Shown here: piece by piece, positions 9,269 to 19,912 of the stretch
Layout: the number at the start of each line of letters is the position of its first letter
Position numbering within the stretch: the first letter of the stretch is position 1
Source: Halopseudomonas pelagia CL-AP6
Lineage (GTDB): Bacteria; Pseudomonadota; Gammaproteobacteria; Pseudomonadales; Pseudomonadaceae
Reading direction: 5' to 3'
Length of the DNA: 64,000 bases
NCBI RefSeq assembly: GCF_000410875.1
Contig: NZ_AROI01000013.1
Location: 1 to 64,000, forward strand
Position numbers and translations under genes: made by a program
The notes under the pieces: generated by a model
Told to the model about the DNA's origin: nothing
The model's database searches: none
What the model saw: the letters and a program-made list of their open reading frames with translations, nothing else

Positions 9269-10600
9269 ATGGCTAAGCAAGGCGCTCTCTCAGGAATCAA
9301 ACAAGGCGGCTTAACGGAACTGTGGACGCGTCTGCGTTTTCTTTTTCTGGCGATCATTGTTTACCGCATCGGGGCGCATATCCCCGTTCCCGGTATCAAC
9401 CCTGATCGTCTGGCCGAGCTGTTCAGACAGAATGAGGGGACCATACTTAGCCTGTTCAATATGTTCTCGGGTGGTGCACTGGAGCGCATGAGTATCTTCG
9501 CTCTGGGCATCATGCCGTACATCTCTGCATCGATTATCATGCAGCTGATGACGGCGGTGAATCCCACCCTTGAGCAGTTGAAAAAGGAAGGTGAGTCCGG
9601 GCGTCGCAAGATCGCCCAGTACACCCGTTATCTGACTCTGGTGCTGGCCTTTATTCAGGCCGTGGGCATGTCAGTAGGTTTGGCGAGTCAGGGTGTCGCC
9701 TTCAATACCGGTTTTGGCTTCTACTTCCTGGCGGTGACCACCTTCGTGGCCGGCGCTATGTTCATGATGTGGCTGGGCGAGCAGATTACCGAGCGCGGTA
9801 TTGGCAACGGTATCTCCATGCTTATCTTCGCCGGCATTGTAGCGGGGCTGCCAAGTGCAGTCGGGCAGTCGTTTGAAGCGGCTCGTCAGGGTGATATCAA
9901 TATCTTCGCCTTGATTGCCATTGCGTTGCTGGCGATTGCGATGATTGCCTTTGTGGTCTTTGTTGAGCGTGGGCAGCGGCGGATTACCGTCAACTATGCC
10001 AAGCGTCAGCAGGGCCGTAAGGTGTTTGCCGCGCAAACCAGTCATTTGCCGCTGAAGGTCAACATGGCAGGTGTTATTCCGGCGATTTTCGCCAGTAGCA
10101 TTTTGCTGTTCCCGGCTTCGCTGGGTACCTGGTTCGGCCAGGGTGAGGGTATGGGTTGGCTGCAAAGCATCTCCCAGTCACTTGCCCCAGGCCAGCCGTT
10201 GAATATCATTCTGTTTAGTGCAGGGATCATTTTCTTCTGCTTTTTCTATACAGCCTTGATGTTCAATCCGAAAGATGTGGCTGAAAATCTCAAGAAGTCA
10301 GGTGCGTTTATTCCTGGCATCCGCCCAGGCGAACAGTCTGCCCGGTACATTGATGGTGTGTTGACACGCCTGACCATGTTCGGTGCCCTGTACATGACCG
10401 CGGTCTGTTTGTTGCCGCAGTTCCTGGTGGTGTCGGCCAATGTGCCCTTCTACCTGGGTGGGACTTCGTTGCTGATCGTTGTAGTGGTTGTTATGGACTT
10501 CATGTCCCAAGTACAATCGCACCTCGTTTCTCAGCAGTACGAGTCTCTTTTGAAGAAATCCAACCTGAAAGGCTATGGCGGCAGCGGTATGCTGCGCTGA
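9269..10600 (+). CDS. secY: Protein translocase subunit SecY
   Basis: The 443-residue inner-membrane protein has ten predicted membrane segments and SecY signatures, including [11 protein letters not shown] in the periplasmic loop after TM1 and [22 protein letters not shown] in the cytoplasmic loop near residues 330-352. It is the channel of the Sec translocon. Its Shine-Dalgarno GAGGAAT lies inside the end of rplO, so translation is likely coupled. It is in its standard place at the end of the spc operon. Confidence 0.98.
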   Translation: MAKQGALSGIKQGGLTELWTRLRFLFLAIIVYRIGAHIPVPGINPDRLAELFRQNEGTILSLFNMFSGGALERMSIFALGIMPYISASIIMQLMTAVNPTLEQLKKEGESGRRKIAQYTRYLTLVLAFIQAVGMSVGLASQGVAFNTGFGFYFLAVTTFVAGAMFMMWLGEQITERGIGNGISMLIFAGIVAGLPSAVGQSFEAARQGDINIFALIAIALLAIAMIAFVVFVERGQRRITVNYAKRQQGRKVFAAQTSHLPLKVNMAGVIPAIFASSILLFPASLGTWFGQGEGMGWLQSISQSLAPGQPLNIILFSAGIIFFCFFYTALMFNPKDVAENLKKSGAFIPGIRPGEQSARYIDGVLTRLTMFGALYMTAVCLLPQFLVVSANVPFYLGGTSLLIVVVVVMDFMSQVQSHLVSQQYESLLKKSNLKGYGGSGMLR

Positions 10601-10624
10601 GTCGCCGGGTTCTAGGAGTCTGTT

Positions 10625-10741
10625 ATGAAAGTTGCAGCATCAGTCAAGAAGCTTTGCCGTAACTGCAAGTTGGTACGTCGCAATGGTAGCGTTCGTGTCA
10701 TCTGCAGTGCTGAGCCCCGTCACAAGCAGCGTCAGGGTTAA
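10625..10741 (+). CDS. rpmJ: 50S ribosomal protein L36, zinc form
   Basis: This 38-residue gene reads [19 protein letters not shown] and continues to a TAA at 10739-10741. Cysteines 11, 14 and 27 and histidine 33 form the zinc ribbon, so this is the zinc-dependent paralogue type. That matters because the window also carries a Zur-like operator. Its ATG follows TAGGAG. The C-terminus RHKQRQG is canonical. Confidence 0.95.
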   Translation: MKVAASVKKLCRNCKLVRRNGSVRVICSAEPRHKQRQG

Positions 10742-10782
10742 TAATCCCTCTAGTTGATTGTCGACTACGTCTCAGGATAACC

Positions 10783-10820
10783 GCCACTCGGCCAGATAAT
10801 TGGTCGGGTGGTTGATTTTT
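10783..10820 (+). terminator. Terminator-like hairpin between spc and alpha operons
   Basis: An 11-12 bp stem (10783-10794 pairing with 10801-10812, some G-U pairs) with a six-base loop GATAAT is followed by TGATTTTTAT. It probably gives partial termination after rpmJ. The candidate alpha-operon promoter overlaps its 3' side. Confidence 0.5.
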
Positions 10821-10840
10821 ATATTTGTTAGCGCTACCCT
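10812..10840 (+). promoter_or_regulatory. Candidate promoter of the alpha operon
   Basis: TTGATT (10812-10817), a 17-base spacer and TACCCT (10835-10840) form a plausible but weak sigma-70 promoter in the 170-base gap before rpsM. The roughly 65-base leader would be where S4 acts in E. coli; I cannot see the E. coli pseudoknot sequence here. Confidence 0.4.
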
Positions 10841-10911
10841 ACTGCACCCTTTTTCACACAACCTGTGAACATTTTGGTTGAGTCAGGTAGCTGTCAGACG
10901 GAGTAAATTGG

Positions 10912-11268
10912 ATGGCCCGTATTGCAGGCGTCAACATCCCGGATAACAAACATACTGTTATCTCTTTGACCTATATCTTTGGTATCGGTCAAACCAAGGC
11001 ACAGCAAATTTGTGCAGCAACTGGCATTGCGCCAAGTGCAAAAATCAAGGACCTCAGCGAGGAGCAGGTTGATCTGCTGCGCACCGAAGTGGGCAAGTCG
11101 AACACTGAAGGTGACCTACGTCGTGCGGTCAACATGAACGTCAAGCGTCTTATGGATCTTGGTTGCTATCGTGGTCTGCGTCACCGTAGGGGCCTTCCGG
11201 TCCGTGGTCAGCGCACTAAGACTAACGCTCGTACCCGTAAGGGTCCGCGCAAGCCGATCCGTAAGTAA
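10912..11268 (+). CDS. rpsM: 30S ribosomal protein S13
   Basis: The 118-residue protein begins [26 protein letters not shown] and ends with the basic tail [20 protein letters not shown] that contacts P-site tRNA. It is the first gene of the alpha block. Length and motifs are standard. The Shine-Dalgarno is ACGGAG, ten bases before the ATG. Confidence 0.98.
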   Translation: MARIAGVNIPDNKHTVISLTYIFGIGQTKAQQICAATGIAPSAKIKDLSEEQVDLLRTEVGKSNTEGDLRRAVNMNVKRLMDLGCYRGLRHRRGLPVRGQRTKTNARTRKGPRKPIRK

Positions 11269-11288
11269 TCGCGAAGGAATATACAGAT

Positions 11289-11678
11289 ATGGCTAAGCCT
11301 GCTGCTCGTGTACGTAAGAAAGTTAAAAAGACAGTGGTTGATGGGATTGCCCACATCCACGCGTCTTTCAACAACACCATCATTACCATTACCGACCGTC
11401 AGGGCAACGCTCTGAGCTGGGCGACTTCTGGTGGTTCCGGTTTCCGTGGTTCGCGTAAAAGCACCCCCTTCGCTGCTCAGGTTGCAGCGGAGCGTGCCGG
11501 TCAGGCTGCTTTGGAATACGGCTTGAAAAACCTCGACGTTAATGTGAAGGGCCCAGGCCCAGGTCGTGAATCGGCTGTTCGTGCTCTGAACTCTTGTGGC
11601 TACAAGATCAGCGGCATCACCGATGTCACCCCCATCCCACATAACGGCTGTCGCCCGCCTAAAAAGCGCCGCGTGTAA
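11289..11678 (+). CDS. rpsK: 30S ribosomal protein S11
   Basis: The 129-residue protein contains [26 protein letters not shown] and the C-terminal [18 protein letters not shown], the S11 signature. It sits on the 30S platform beside the mRNA exit. The frame and length are unambiguous. Confidence 0.98.
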   Translation: MAKPAARVRKKVKKTVVDGIAHIHASFNNTIITITDRQGNALSWATSGGSGFRGSRKSTPFAAQVAAERAGQAALEYGLKNLDVNVKGPGPGRESAVRALNSCGYKISGITDVTPIPHNGCRPPKKRRV

Positions 11679-11691
11679 CCAGGAGACGGAA

Positions 11692-12312
11692 ATGGCTAGA
11701 TATATTGGTCCCAAATGTAAACTGTCTCGTCGCGAAGGCACTGATCTGTTCCTCAAGAGCGGCGCTCGCGCTCTTGAATCCAAGTGCAAACTGGAGAGTC
11801 CTCCTGGTGTGCATGGTCAGCGTCGTGGTCGTCTCTCCGAGTACGGCACCCAGCTGCGCGAGAAACAAAAAGTACGTCGTATCTACGGCATTCTTGAGCG
11901 TCAATTCAGCAACTACTACAAGGAAGCGGCCCGTTTGAAGGGTGCTACCGGCGAGAACCTGCTGCAACTGCTCGAGCGTCGTCTGGACAACGTTGTATAC
12001 CGTATGGGCTTCGGCTCTACTCGTGCCGAGTCACGTCAGCTGGTCTCTCACAAGGCTATCAGCGTTAATGGCAAGACCGTCAACATCGCTTCTTTCCTGG
12101 TATCCCCGGGTGACGTAGTGGCTGTTCGCGAAAAGGCCAAGAACCAACTGCGTATTGGCGGTTCTTTGGAGCTGGCAGCGCAGCGCGGTCAATCCGAGTG
12201 GTTGGAAGTGGATGCAGCTAAGAAGGAAGGTGTCTTTAAAAGCCTGCCCTCACGGAGTGATCTGTACGCCGACATCAACGAAAACCTGATCGTCGAGCTT
12301 TACTCCAAGTAA
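11692..12312 (+). CDS. rpsD: 30S ribosomal protein S4
   Basis: The 206-residue protein begins [24 protein letters not shown] and has the S4 RNA-binding domain near residues 95-155 ([25 protein letters not shown]). It is a primary assembly protein and in E. coli the alpha-operon repressor. An open frame runs upstream to 11596 inside rpsK, but the ATG at 11692 after AGGAG gives the exact family start. Confidence 0.98.
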   Translation: MARYIGPKCKLSRREGTDLFLKSGARALESKCKLESPPGVHGQRRGRLSEYGTQLREKQKVRRIYGILERQFSNYYKEAARLKGATGENLLQLLERRLDNVVYRMGFGSTRAESRQLVSHKAISVNGKTVNIASFLVSPGDVVAVREKAKNQLRIGGSLELAAQRGQSEWLEVDAAKKEGVFKSLPSRSDLYADINENLIVELYSK

Positions 12313-12337
12313 GTGACAGACAGCAAAAGGTGCCCCC

Positions 12338-13339
12338 ATGCAAAGTTCGGTTACCGAGTTTCTAACACCACGTCATATTGACGTACAGGAAACCTCTCCC
12401 ACGCGTGCCAAGATCACTCTTGAGCCGCTGGAGCGTGGTTTTGGCCATACCCTGGGCAATGCGTTGCGTCGCATTTTGCTCTCCTCCATGCCCGGTTGTG
12501 CCGTGGTAGAGGCGGAAATCGACGGCGTTTTGCATGAATACAGCGCCATCGAAGGCGTACAGGAAGATGTCATCGAGATCCTGCTGAACCTGAAAGGTTT
12601 GGCGGTCAAGATGCACGGCCGTGATCATGTGACTCTTACCCTGTCCAAAAAAGGACCGGGTCAGGTGACTGCAGCTGATATTCAGCTGGATCACGATGTC
12701 GAAATCATCAACCCTGATCACCTAATTGCTACCTTGTCTGACAATGGTGTGCTGAATCTGAAAATAACCGTGGCCCGTGGCCGTGGTTATGAGCCGGCTG
12801 ACTCGCGTCAGTCCGACGATGATGAAAGCCGCTCGATTGGCCGGTTGCAGCTGGACGCGACTTATACCCCGGTTCGCCGTGTGGCGTACGTTGTTGAAAG
12901 CGCCCGTGTTGAGCAGCGCACCAACCTCGACAAGCTGGTTATTGACCTGGAAACCAACGGAACGCTGGACGCTGAAGAAGCCATCCGCCGTGCCGCGACC
13001 ATCCTGCAACAGCAGCTGGCCGCCTTCGTTGACCTGAAAGGTGAGAACGAACCCGTTGTTGAACAGCAGGAAGACGAGATTGATCCGATCCTGCTGCGTC
13101 CGGTTGATGACCTTGAGCTGACTGTACGTTCAGCCAACTGTCTGAAAGCCGAAAATATTTACTATATTGGCGATCTGATCCAGCGTACCGAAGTGGAACT
13201 GCTGAAGACCCCGAACCTAGGCAAGAAGTCCCTGACCGAGATCAAGGACGTTCTGGCCTCACGTGGTCTGTCACTGGGTATGCGTCTGGACAACTGGCCG
13301 CCTGCAAGCTTGAAGAAGGACGACAAGGTTTCGGCCTAA
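12338..13339 (+). CDS. rpoA: RNA polymerase alpha subunit
   Basis: The 333-residue protein has the dimerising N-terminal domain ([28 protein letters not shown] near 30-60) and the C-terminal domain after about residue 250 ([42 protein letters not shown]) that binds UP elements and activators. The acidic linker [15 protein letters not shown] joins them. Order rpsM-rpsK-rpsD-rpoA-rplQ is the classical alpha operon. Confidence 0.99.
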   Translation: MQSSVTEFLTPRHIDVQETSPTRAKITLEPLERGFGHTLGNALRRILLSSMPGCAVVEAEIDGVLHEYSAIEGVQEDVIEILLNLKGLAVKMHGRDHVTLTLSKKGPGQVTAADIQLDHDVEIINPDHLIATLSDNGVLNLKITVARGRGYEPADSRQSDDDESRSIGRLQLDATYTPVRRVAYVVESARVEQRTNLDKLVIDLETNGTLDAEEAIRRAATILQQQLAAFVDLKGENEPVVEQQEDEIDPILLRPVDDLELTVRSANCLKAENIYYIGDLIQRTEVELLKTPNLGKKSLTEIKDVLASRGLSLGMRLDNWPPASLKKDDKVSA

Positions 13340-13365
13340 TCGTCTCGACACCGAGGAATTGAGAG

Positions 13366-13749
13366 ATGCGTCATCGTAAAAGTGGTCGTCACCTGAGTCG
13401 GACCAGCTCACACCGTAAAGCCATGTTCCAGAACATGGCGGTGTCGCTGTTCGCCAGCGAACTAATCAAAACCACTCTGCCCAAGGCCAAGGAATTGCGC
13501 CGTGTAGCCGAGCCTTTGATCACCCTGGCGAAGGAAGATACCGTCGCCAATCGCCGTCTGGCATTTGACCGCACCCGCAGCAAAGAAGCTGTCGGCAAGC
13601 TGTTCAATGACCTGGGCAAGCGTTATGCGGACCGTCCCGGCGGGTATGTGCGTATTCTCAAGTGCGGTTTCCGCGCTGGTGACTCTGCGCCTATGGCCTA
13701 CGTTGAGTTGGTTGATCGCCCTGAGCTGGCTGCTGCCAGCGAAGAGTGA
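13366..13749 (+). CDS. rplQ: 50S ribosomal protein L17
   Basis: The 127-residue protein begins [25 protein letters not shown], the L17 signature, and ends [14 protein letters not shown]17 lies near the tunnel exit. It is the last gene of the cluster and is followed by a strong terminator. Confidence 0.98.
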   Translation: MRHRKSGRHLSRTSSHRKAMFQNMAVSLFASELIKTTLPKAKELRRVAEPLITLAKEDTVANRRLAFDRTRSKEAVGKLFNDLGKRYADRPGGYVRILKCGFRAGDSAPMAYVELVDRPELAAASEE

Positions 13750-13763
13750 TAGCAAAGCGTTAG

Positions 13764-13793
13764 AAAAAACCGGACCTTGTGTCCGGTTTTTTT
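13764..13793 (+). terminator. Rho-independent terminator of the ribosomal cluster
   Basis: AAAAACCGGAC and GTCCGGTTTTT (13765-13775, 13781-13791) form an 11-bp stem with a five-base loop CTTGT and a run of seven T. It begins 15 bases after rplQ. Confidence 0.93.
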
Positions 13794-13854
13794 GTGTCTG
13801 TGATTAGGGCGTTCACGGACATCGGAGCTGTTGCGCGGGTCTTGAGTGGTGTTC

Positions 13855-13931
13855 GGTATCAGTAAGTGATGCTGTGGATGCAGCGTTGTGGCCTGGGGCC
13901 AAGGGCCCCAAGCGCGGTGCTCTCTGATACC
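13855..13931. repeat. Palindromic element A in the rplQ-uvrA gap
   Basis: An outer inverted repeat GGTATCAG (13855-13862) / CTGATACC (13924-13931) flanks an inner perfect hairpin TGGGGCC-AAG-GGCCCCA (13894-13910). There is no T-run and no ORF of quality. With element B it fills the gene-free stretch from 13794 to 14116, where P. aeruginosa carries katA and bfrA. No function is recognised. Confidence 0.4.
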
Positions 13932-13983
13932 AACTCCAGAGAAGAGTTTCGCGGGAAGCAGGGAGATCTTGGCAGTAGCGCGT

Positions 13984-14070
13984 CCTTCACCCTGATCAGA
14001 CCGTCGATGGCAGGGATGCCATCGATGAGCTACAGGGACGTACTTGCCGCGTGTCTGAGCAGGGTGAAGG
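13984..14070. repeat. Palindromic element B, REP- or MITE-like
   Basis: Two 18-base arms (13984-14001 and 14053-14070), inverted copies with a single mismatch, enclose about 51 bases. Inside is a perfect 8-bp hairpin TCGATGGC-AGGGAT-GCCATCGA (14004-14025), followed by TACAGGGACGTACTTG. Hairpins around a CAGGGAT/CAGGGACGT core are typical of dispersed intergenic repeats in Pseudomonas. No target-site duplication was evident. Only one copy was noticed in this window. Confidence 0.55.
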
Positions 14071-14116
14071 GTGCGCTAATGCAGGCATGCAGGCCAAATC
14101 ATTAGCGTGTACTAAA

Positions 14117-16951
14117 TCAATCGCGATCCCGCTCAAGCACAGGCCCAAGAAACCGCCCAGTGTGTGACGCTTCGATAGTGCTTACATGCTCTGGCGTGCC
14201 GGTAGCAATGATGTACCCGCCTTTAGAGCCGCCCTCAGGACCGAGATCTACCAGCCAGTCAGCTGTCTTGATCACATCCAGGTTGTGCTCAATAACCACC
14301 AGGGTGTTGCCGTGATCGCGCAGGCGGTGCAGTACATCGAGCAACTGCTGAATATCGGCAAAGTGCAGGCCGGTAGTTGGTTCGTCGAGGATGTACAGCG
14401 TCTTGCCGGTGTCGCGCTTGGACAGTTCGCGGGCCAGCTTGACGCGCTGCGCTTCGCCGCCTGAGAGCGTCGTTGCGGACTGACCTAGACGGATATAGGA
14501 CAGACCCACGTCGATCAAGGTTTGCAGCTTGCGCGCTAAGGCCGGGACTGCCTCGAAGAACGCGCGCGCCTCTTCAATCGTGAAGTCGAGCACTTCGTGA
14601 ATGTTCTTGCCCTTGTACTTGATCTCCAGCGTCTCACGGTTATAACGCTTGCTCTTGCACACATCGCAGGGAACGTAGATGTCCGGTAGAAAATGCATTT
14701 CCACCTTGATCAGACCGTCGCCCTGGCAGGCTTCGCAGCGCCCACCCTTGACGTTGAAGGAGAAGCGTCCGGCCTTGTAGCCGCGCGAGCGGGCTTCCTG
14801 GGTGCCGGCAAAGAGTTCGCGGATGGGGGTAAACAAGCCGGTGTAAGTGGCCGGGTTGGATCTCGGTGTACGGCCGATAGGACTCTGGTCGATATCCACT
14901 ACCTTGTCGATATGCTTCATGCCGTCAAAGCTATCGTAGGGAGAGGCTTCTAGTGTCGTGGCGCCATTCAGTTCGGTCGCGGTGATCGGGTACAGGGTAT
15001 TGTTGATCAGTGTTGACTTGCCTGAACCGGATACGCCGGTGACACAGGTCATCAGGCCTACCGGGATTTCCAGATTGACCTTGTGCAGATTGTTGCCACA
15101 GGCGCCCTTAAGGCGCAGCCACTTGTCCTTCTGCGGCGGGTTGCGCTTAGCCGGTACCGGAATCTTGACCTTGCCTGACAGGTATTTGCCAGTCAGCGAT
15201 GCAGGATTATTCATGACCTCTTCGGCAGTGCCGTGGGCGACGATTTCGCCGCCGTGCACACCAGCGCCAGGGCCGATATCCACCACGTAGTCGGCCAGGC
15301 GGATGGCATCTTCGTCGTGTTCAACAACGATAACCGTGTTACCCAGGTCGCGCAGATGGATCAGCGTCGATAGCAGACGCTCATTGTCGCGTTGGTGCAG
15401 GCCGATGGAGGGCTCGTCAAGAATGTACATGACGCCCACCAGGCCCGCACCGATCTGGCTGGCCAGGCGGATACGTTGCGCCTCACCGCCGGATAGCGTG
15501 TCGGCGCTGCGGTCCAGCGACAGGTAATCCAGGCCGACATTGACCAGGAACATCAGGCGCGCACGAATTTCCTTGAGGATCTTCTCAGCAATCTCGCCGC
15601 GGCTGCCATCCAGTGTCAGCCCGCTGAAATAGGCTGCAGCTTCGCCAACCGGTAAGGTGGTCACTCCGGGCAGGTTGCGGCCGTCGATAAACACGTGGCG
15701 GGCTTCACGACGCAGCCGCGTGCCGCTGCAGGACGGGCAGGGCTGAGTACTCAGATACTTGGCCAGTTCTTCGCGAACGCTCTGGGATTCGGTCTCGCGG
15801 TAGCGCCGTTCCAGGTTTGGCACGATGCCTTCAAAGGGATGATTGCGCATGACGATATCGCCACGATCGTTCAGGTAGCGAAACGACACCTTCTCCGTGC
15901 CGGTGCCGTGCAGCACCAGCTTGCAGTGCTTGTCGTCCAGTTCGCCGAAAGGAGTCTCCAATGATATGCCGTAATGGTCTGCCAGTGAGCTGAGCATCTG
16001 GAAATAGTAGACGTTCCGCCGATCCCAGCCGCGTATCGCACCTTCCGCTAGCGTAAGCTCGCCATTGACCAATCGCTTGCTATCAAAAAATTGCTTAACA
16101 CCCAGGCCGTCACAGGTAGGGCAGGCGCCAGCGGGGTTATTAAAGGAAAACAGCCGCGGCTCCAACTCGCTGATGGAGTGGCCGCACTGGGGGCAGGCGA
16201 AGCGTGCGCTAAAGGTCAGTTCTTCGCCTTCTTCGCCGTCCATGGGCGCAACGATGGCGATGCCGTCGGCCAGGTTCAGGCAGGTTTCGAAGGATTCAGC
16301 CAGGCGCAGCTGCAGATCTTCGCGGACCTTGAAACGATCAACCACCACTTCGATAGTATGCTTGCGGTTCTTTTCTAGCGATGGTGCTTCATCCAGATCA
16401 TGGATGCGGCCGTTAATGCGTGCGCGCACAAAGCCCTGGGCACGTAATTCATCCAGCAGCGCCAAATGCTCGCCCTTGCGCTCGCGCATAACGGGTGCCA
16501 ACAACATCAGTTTGCTGCCCTCGGGCATCGCCATTACCTGGTCAACCATTTGGCTGACGGTTTGCGCGGCCAGCGGCAGATCATGGTCCGGGCAGCGGGG
16601 CTCGCCAACACGGGCGAACAGCAGGCGCAGATAGTCGTAAATCTCGGTAATGGTACCTACGGTGGAGCGAGGGTTGTGCGAAGTGGATTTCTGCTCGATG
16701 GAAATCGCTGGCGACAGGCCTTCGATATGGTCGACATCGGGTTTTTCCATCATCGATAGAAACTGTCTTGCATAGGCCGAGAGCGACTCGACATAGCGGC
16801 GTTGGCCCTCGGCATAGAGGGTATCAAAGGCCAGGCTCGACTTGCCCGAGCCAGATAAGCCGGTAATCACGATCAGTTTGTCGCGCGGCAGATCGAGGTC
16901 AATGTTCTTCAGGTTGTGGGTGCGCGCCCCACGGATCGAAATGGTATCCAC
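14117..16951 (-). CDS. uvrA: UvrABC excinuclease subunit A
   Basis: The 944-residue damage-recognition ATPase of nucleotide excision repair has two ABC modules. Walker [10 protein letters not shown] lies near residue 31 and a second GVSGSGKST near 640. LSGGEAQRI and LSGGEAQRV signatures and [13 protein letters not shown] / [13 protein letters not shown] are all intact. Zinc-finger cysteines appear as CPQCGHS...CPTCDG and CEACQGDG...CDVCKSKR. It is divergent from the MFS gene, the same arrangement as PA4234/PA4233. The promoter gap holds no convincing LexA box. Confidence 0.98.
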   Translation of the reverse strand: MDTISIRGARTHNLKNIDLDLPRDKLIVITGLSGSGKSSLAFDTLYAEGQRRYVESLSAYARQFLSMMEKPDVDHIEGLSPAISIEQKSTSHNPRSTVGTITEIYDYLRLLFARVGEPRCPDHDLPLAAQTVSQMVDQVMAMPEGSKLMLLAPVMRERKGEHLALLDELRAQGFVRARINGRIHDLDEAPSLEKNRKHTIEVVVDRFKVREDLQLRLAESFETCLNLADGIAIVAPMDGEEGEELTFSARFACPQCGHSISELEPRLFSFNNPAGACPTCDGLGVKQFFDSKRLVNGELTLAEGAIRGWDRRNVYYFQMLSSLADHYGISLETPFGELDDKHCKLVLHGTGTEKVSFRYLNDRGDIVMRNHPFEGIVPNLERRYRETESQSVREELAKYLSTQPCPSCSGTRLRREARHVFIDGRNLPGVTTLPVGEAAAYFSGLTLDGSRGEIAEKILKEIRARLMFLVNVGLDYLSLDRSADTLSGGEAQRIRLASQIGAGLVGVMYILDEPSIGLHQRDNERLLSTLIHLRDLGNTVIVVEHDEDAIRLADYVVDIGPGAGVHGGEIVAHGTAEEVMNNPASLTGKYLSGKVKIPVPAKRNPPQKDKWLRLKGACGNNLHKVNLEIPVGLMTCVTGVSGSGKSTLINNTLYPITATELNGATTLEASPYDSFDGMKHIDKVVDIDQSPIGRTPRSNPATYTGLFTPIRELFAGTQEARSRGYKAGRFSFNVKGGRCEACQGDGLIKVEMHFLPDIYVPCDVCKSKRYNRETLEIKYKGKNIHEVLDFTIEEARAFFEAVPALARKLQTLIDVGLSYIRLGQSATTLSGGEAQRVKLARELSKRDTGKTLYILDEPTTGLHFADIQQLLDVLHRLRDHGNTLVVIEHNLDVIKTADWLVDLGPEGGSKGGYIIATGTPEHVSTIEASHTGRFLGPVLERDRD

Positions 16952-17169
16952 AGTACATTTACCCTACGGCCAGCAAAGCAGAGCAGTATACGTTGTCCGG
17001 CACCGGCCCGGCAAAACACCAGACAACAAACCGATGACAGGGGAAGCCTGCTTTGCAACCGGAGATGTCTTTTTCTGCATGTCGTGAGCAGCATGTTAGA
17101 ATCCCCGGTTTTTCGCGTAGCTACGGTTGCGCGCTTCAAACCCACCCCATCACTAAAGCAGGAAATGCC

Positions 17170-18540
17170 ATGCACCAGGCCGATCGCATGACGTCCGCCG
17201 AACAACGCGCCGCTGGCTCGTTGGCTGCGGTGTTTGCCTTTCGCATGCTCGGCTTGTTTATGGTGTTGCCGGTACTGGCGACCTACGGTGGTTCCCTGCA
17301 AGGGGCAACGCCGCTGTTGATCGGCGTTGCTATCGGCGCCTACGGGTTGACCCAAGCCTGTCTGCAGATCCCCTTCGGGATGTTATCTGATCGCATTGGT
17401 CGCAAGCCGGTGATCATTGGCGGCTTGTTGCTGTTTGCTCTGGGCGGTTTGGTGGCGGCTCAGGCTGAGACCATGCAAGGGGTGATCATTGGCCGGGTGA
17501 TTCAGGGCGCAGGGGCTATTGCCGCGGCCGTGATGGCGCTGGTCGCTGATTTGACCCGGGAGCAGCATCGTACCAAGGCCATGGCCATGATTGGCATGAG
17601 CATCGGCTTGTCTTTCGCTGTGGCGATGGTGGCCGGGCCGGTAATTGCAGCGCGCGCCGGGTTGCAGGGGGTTTTTTACAGCACTACGGCGCTGGCGTTG
17701 ATCGGCATGCTATTGGTCATCTGGGTTGTGCCCACGCCCCAGCGCGCCCTGCGTCATCGGGAGGCGGGTGTGGTGCGTAGCGCTTTTCTGCCGAGCCTAC
17801 GCAACAAGGATTTGCTGCGCCTGAACTACGGGATTGCTGTGCTGCATGCAATTCTGATGGCCAGCTTTGTCGCCATTCCGCTGGCACTGCAGGAGCAGGC
17901 AGGGCTACCCCGTGAGGAGCATTGGTGGGTATACCTGGCGGCGTTGCTGCTGTCTTTCTTCGCCATGGTGCCTTTTATCATCTACGCCGAGCGTCAGCGG
18001 CAGATCAAGCGCGTGGTGCTGGGTGCGATTGCACTGCTGGCGTTGGTGCAACCGATCATGTGGCTGGGTATGGGCTCCTTGTCTTGGCTGGTGGCGGCGA
18101 TCGTGCTGTTCTTTGTCGGCTTCAATCTACTCGAGGCCACACTGCCATCGCTGCTGAGCAAAATTGCCCCGGCAGGCGGTAAGGGCACGGCCATGGGCTT
18201 GTATTCCACCTGCCAGTTTGCTGGAGCCGCGGTAGGTGGGCTGATCGGCGGCGCGGTATTTGGGGTCTGGGGTCTGGGTGGTGTTTTCCTTTGCTGTGCG
18301 CTACTCGCAGTTTCCTGGTGGGCGATTGGTGTTACCATGAGTGAACCTCCATATGTAACAAGCTACCGCCTACCTTTGTCCCTGGCGTTAGCTGGGGATG
18401 AAACTTTACCCCGGCGAATTCTTGCGGTTGCGGGGGTAGCAGAAGCGATTGTTGTGGCGGAAGAAGCCGCAGCCTATCTAAAAGTCGATACACAGGTACT
18501 GGATCGTGAGGCGCTGGACCGGGTCGTTAGCCCGGCCTGA
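17170..18540 (+). CDS. MFS transporter, YajR-like
   Basis: The 456-residue protein has about twelve membrane segments with the MFS signature [13 protein letters not shown] between TM2 and TM3 (near residues 70-85). After the last segment, about 65 soluble residues ([37 protein letters not shown]) resemble the C-terminal ferredoxin-like YAM domain of YajR. The ATG at 17170 follows AGGAA; an open frame begins earlier at 17053 without support. Substrate is unknown. Position between uvrA and ssb matches PA4233. Confidence 0.85.
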   Translation: MHQADRMTSAEQRAAGSLAAVFAFRMLGLFMVLPVLATYGGSLQGATPLLIGVAIGAYGLTQACLQIPFGMLSDRIGRKPVIIGGLLLFALGGLVAAQAETMQGVIIGRVIQGAGAIAAAVMALVADLTREQHRTKAMAMIGMSIGLSFAVAMVAGPVIAARAGLQGVFYSTTALALIGMLLVIWVVPTPQRALRHREAGVVRSAFLPSLRNKDLLRLNYGIAVLHAILMASFVAIPLALQEQAGLPREEHWWVYLAALLLSFFAMVPFIIYAERQRQIKRVVLGAIALLALVQPIMWLGMGSLSWLVAAIVLFFVGFNLLEATLPSLLSKIAPAGGKGTAMGLYSTCQFAGAAVGGLIGGAVFGVWGLGGVFLCCALLAVSWWAIGVTMSEPPYVTSYRLPLSLALAGDETLPRRILAVAGVAEAIVVAEEAAAYLKVDTQVLDREALDRVVSPA

Positions 18541-18569
18541 ACCGGACAGTACATCAGGAGAAAAGCATC

Positions 18570-19058
18570 ATGGCCAGAGGCGTCAACAAGGTAATTTTGA
18601 TCGGTAATGTCGGCGGCGATCCGGAAGTTCGCTACTTGCCTAATGGCAATGCTGTTGCCAACATCACCCTCGCCACCAGCGACAGCTGGAAGGACAAGCA
18701 AACCGGTCAGCAGCAGGAGCGCACCGAGTGGCACCGTGTGGTGTTCTTTGGTCGTATTGCTGAAGTAGTGGGCGAATATGTGCGCAAGGGCTCGAAGATG
18801 TACATCGAAGGCCGCCTGCAAACCCGAGAATGGGAAAAAGATGGCGTCAAGCGCTACACCACGGAAATCGTCGTGGATATCGGTGGTCAAATGCAGCTGC
18901 TTGACGGTAAGCCACAGGGTGGCGAGCAGGGCATGGCGCCGCGCCCGCAGCAACAGCGTCCGGCCCAACAACCAGCTCCGAAGCAGCAGCCAGCGCAACC
19001 GGCGCCGCAGCAGTCAGCTCCGGATTACGACAGCTTTGATGACGACATTCCGTTCTGA
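18570..19058 (+). CDS. ssb: Single-stranded DNA-binding protein
   Basis: The 162-residue protein begins [26 protein letters not shown], has an OB-fold to about residue 110, a Gln/Pro-rich flexible linker (residues 115-150) and the acidic tip FDDDIPF that recruits SSB partner proteins such as PriA, RecO and ExoI. It protects ssDNA in replication and repair. Good Shine-Dalgarno CAGGAGA. A terminator follows 17 bases downstream. Confidence 0.98.
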   Translation: MARGVNKVILIGNVGGDPEVRYLPNGNAVANITLATSDSWKDKQTGQQQERTEWHRVVFFGRIAEVVGEYVRKGSKMYIEGRLQTREWEKDGVKRYTTEIVVDIGGQMQLLDGKPQGGEQGMAPRPQQQRPAQQPAPKQQPAQPAPQQSAPDYDSFDDDIPF

Positions 19059-19075
19059 CATAGAGCTGTTCATCG

Positions 19076-19127
19076 AACCCGGCATATTCGAGGATGCGTC
19101 ATCCTCCGGTATGCCGGGTTTTATTTT
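19076..19127 (+). terminator. Rho-independent terminator after ssb
   Basis: A long two-part stem: AACCCGGCATA/TATGCCGGGTT (19076-19086, 19110-19120) outside and GAGGATG/CATCCTC (19090-19096, 19100-19106) inside, then TTATTTTG. Confidence 0.9.
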
Positions 19128-19148
19128 GTCTTTTATACGGAACTGCTC

Positions 19149-19826
19149 ATGTCTGAAATCTATTTTGTCCGCCACGGCCAGGCTTCTTTTGGCTCCAGTA
19201 ACTATGATCAGCTTTCCGAGCTGGGGCATCAGCAGGCACGCTTGCTCGGCGAGTATTTTCTCCGCCGTGGCTTGCAGTTTGACCGTATTTTAACGGGCGA
19301 CATGGTTCGTCATCGGGAAACCGCTGAAGGTATCTGCCAGGGGCTTGGGCTGCCGGCGACCGGTTTCGAGGTGTTCACCGAACTGAATGAATTCGACTTC
19401 CATTCGATTCTGCAGGCCTATCTTGTACAGTTTCCCGATCAGGCCTTACCCGATAAGCCTGCCGTAGCGGATTTTTTCAAGCGCTTGAAGAAGGCCATTC
19501 TGCTCTGGTCCCAGGACGGTTTGCAAGGTCAACTGCCGGAGAGCTGGCAAACCTTTGAGCAACGTTTACTGGATGTGCGTGCGCACATCATGGCGCAGTA
19601 CAAAGGCCAGCGCGTATTGGCGGTCAGTTCCGGTGGCGCCATCGCCATGCTGGTGCGGCAGTTGCTACAGGCGCCGAGTGAAACCATGATTGAGCTGAAT
19701 CTGCAGACGCGCAACACGGCGCTGATTCATTGCGTATTCAATCAGCACAATATGCGCCTGAGCAGCTTCAATAGCATACCGCACCTGGATAGCCCGGAAT
19801 TGCAGACCTTGATTACCTACACCTGA
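19149..19826 (+). CDS. Histidine phosphatase family protein
   Basis: The 225-residue protein begins MSEIYFVRHGQASFG, giving the catalytic RHG motif at residues 8-10. A second conserved histidine would be expected late in the fold, but the equivalent segment reads LAVSSGGAIAMLVRQLL (residues about 157-173), where most members have SHG; here it is SSGG. The second catalytic His is therefore probably absent or moved. The family removes phosphate from sugars, nucleotides or proteins; the substrate is unknown. It stands alone after the ssb terminator. Confidence 0.8.
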   Translation: MSEIYFVRHGQASFGSSNYDQLSELGHQQARLLGEYFLRRGLQFDRILTGDMVRHRETAEGICQGLGLPATGFEVFTELNEFDFHSILQAYLVQFPDQALPDKPAVADFFKRLKKAILLWSQDGLQGQLPESWQTFEQRLLDVRAHIMAQYKGQRVLAVSSGGAIAMLVRQLLQAPSETMIELNLQTRNTALIHCVFNQHNMRLSSFNSIPHLDSPELQTLITYT

Positions 19827-19912
19827 AAGGGATGGAAACTGCCGCGTGACCTGAACGCCCATAGGTTGCAAAATGCAGTCAGGAATAGTGGTTCAAAAGA
19901 TAAGGTTAAAAC

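Noticed and set aside
10841-10911. E. coli-like S4-binding pseudoknot upstream of rpsM
   Set aside because: I could not find the E. coli sequence or its pairing pattern in the leader by eye.
17075-17091. CTG...CAG sequence as a LexA box for uvrA
   Set aside because: The spacing is 11 bases, not 10, and the centre is not AT-rich like Pseudomonas LexA boxes.
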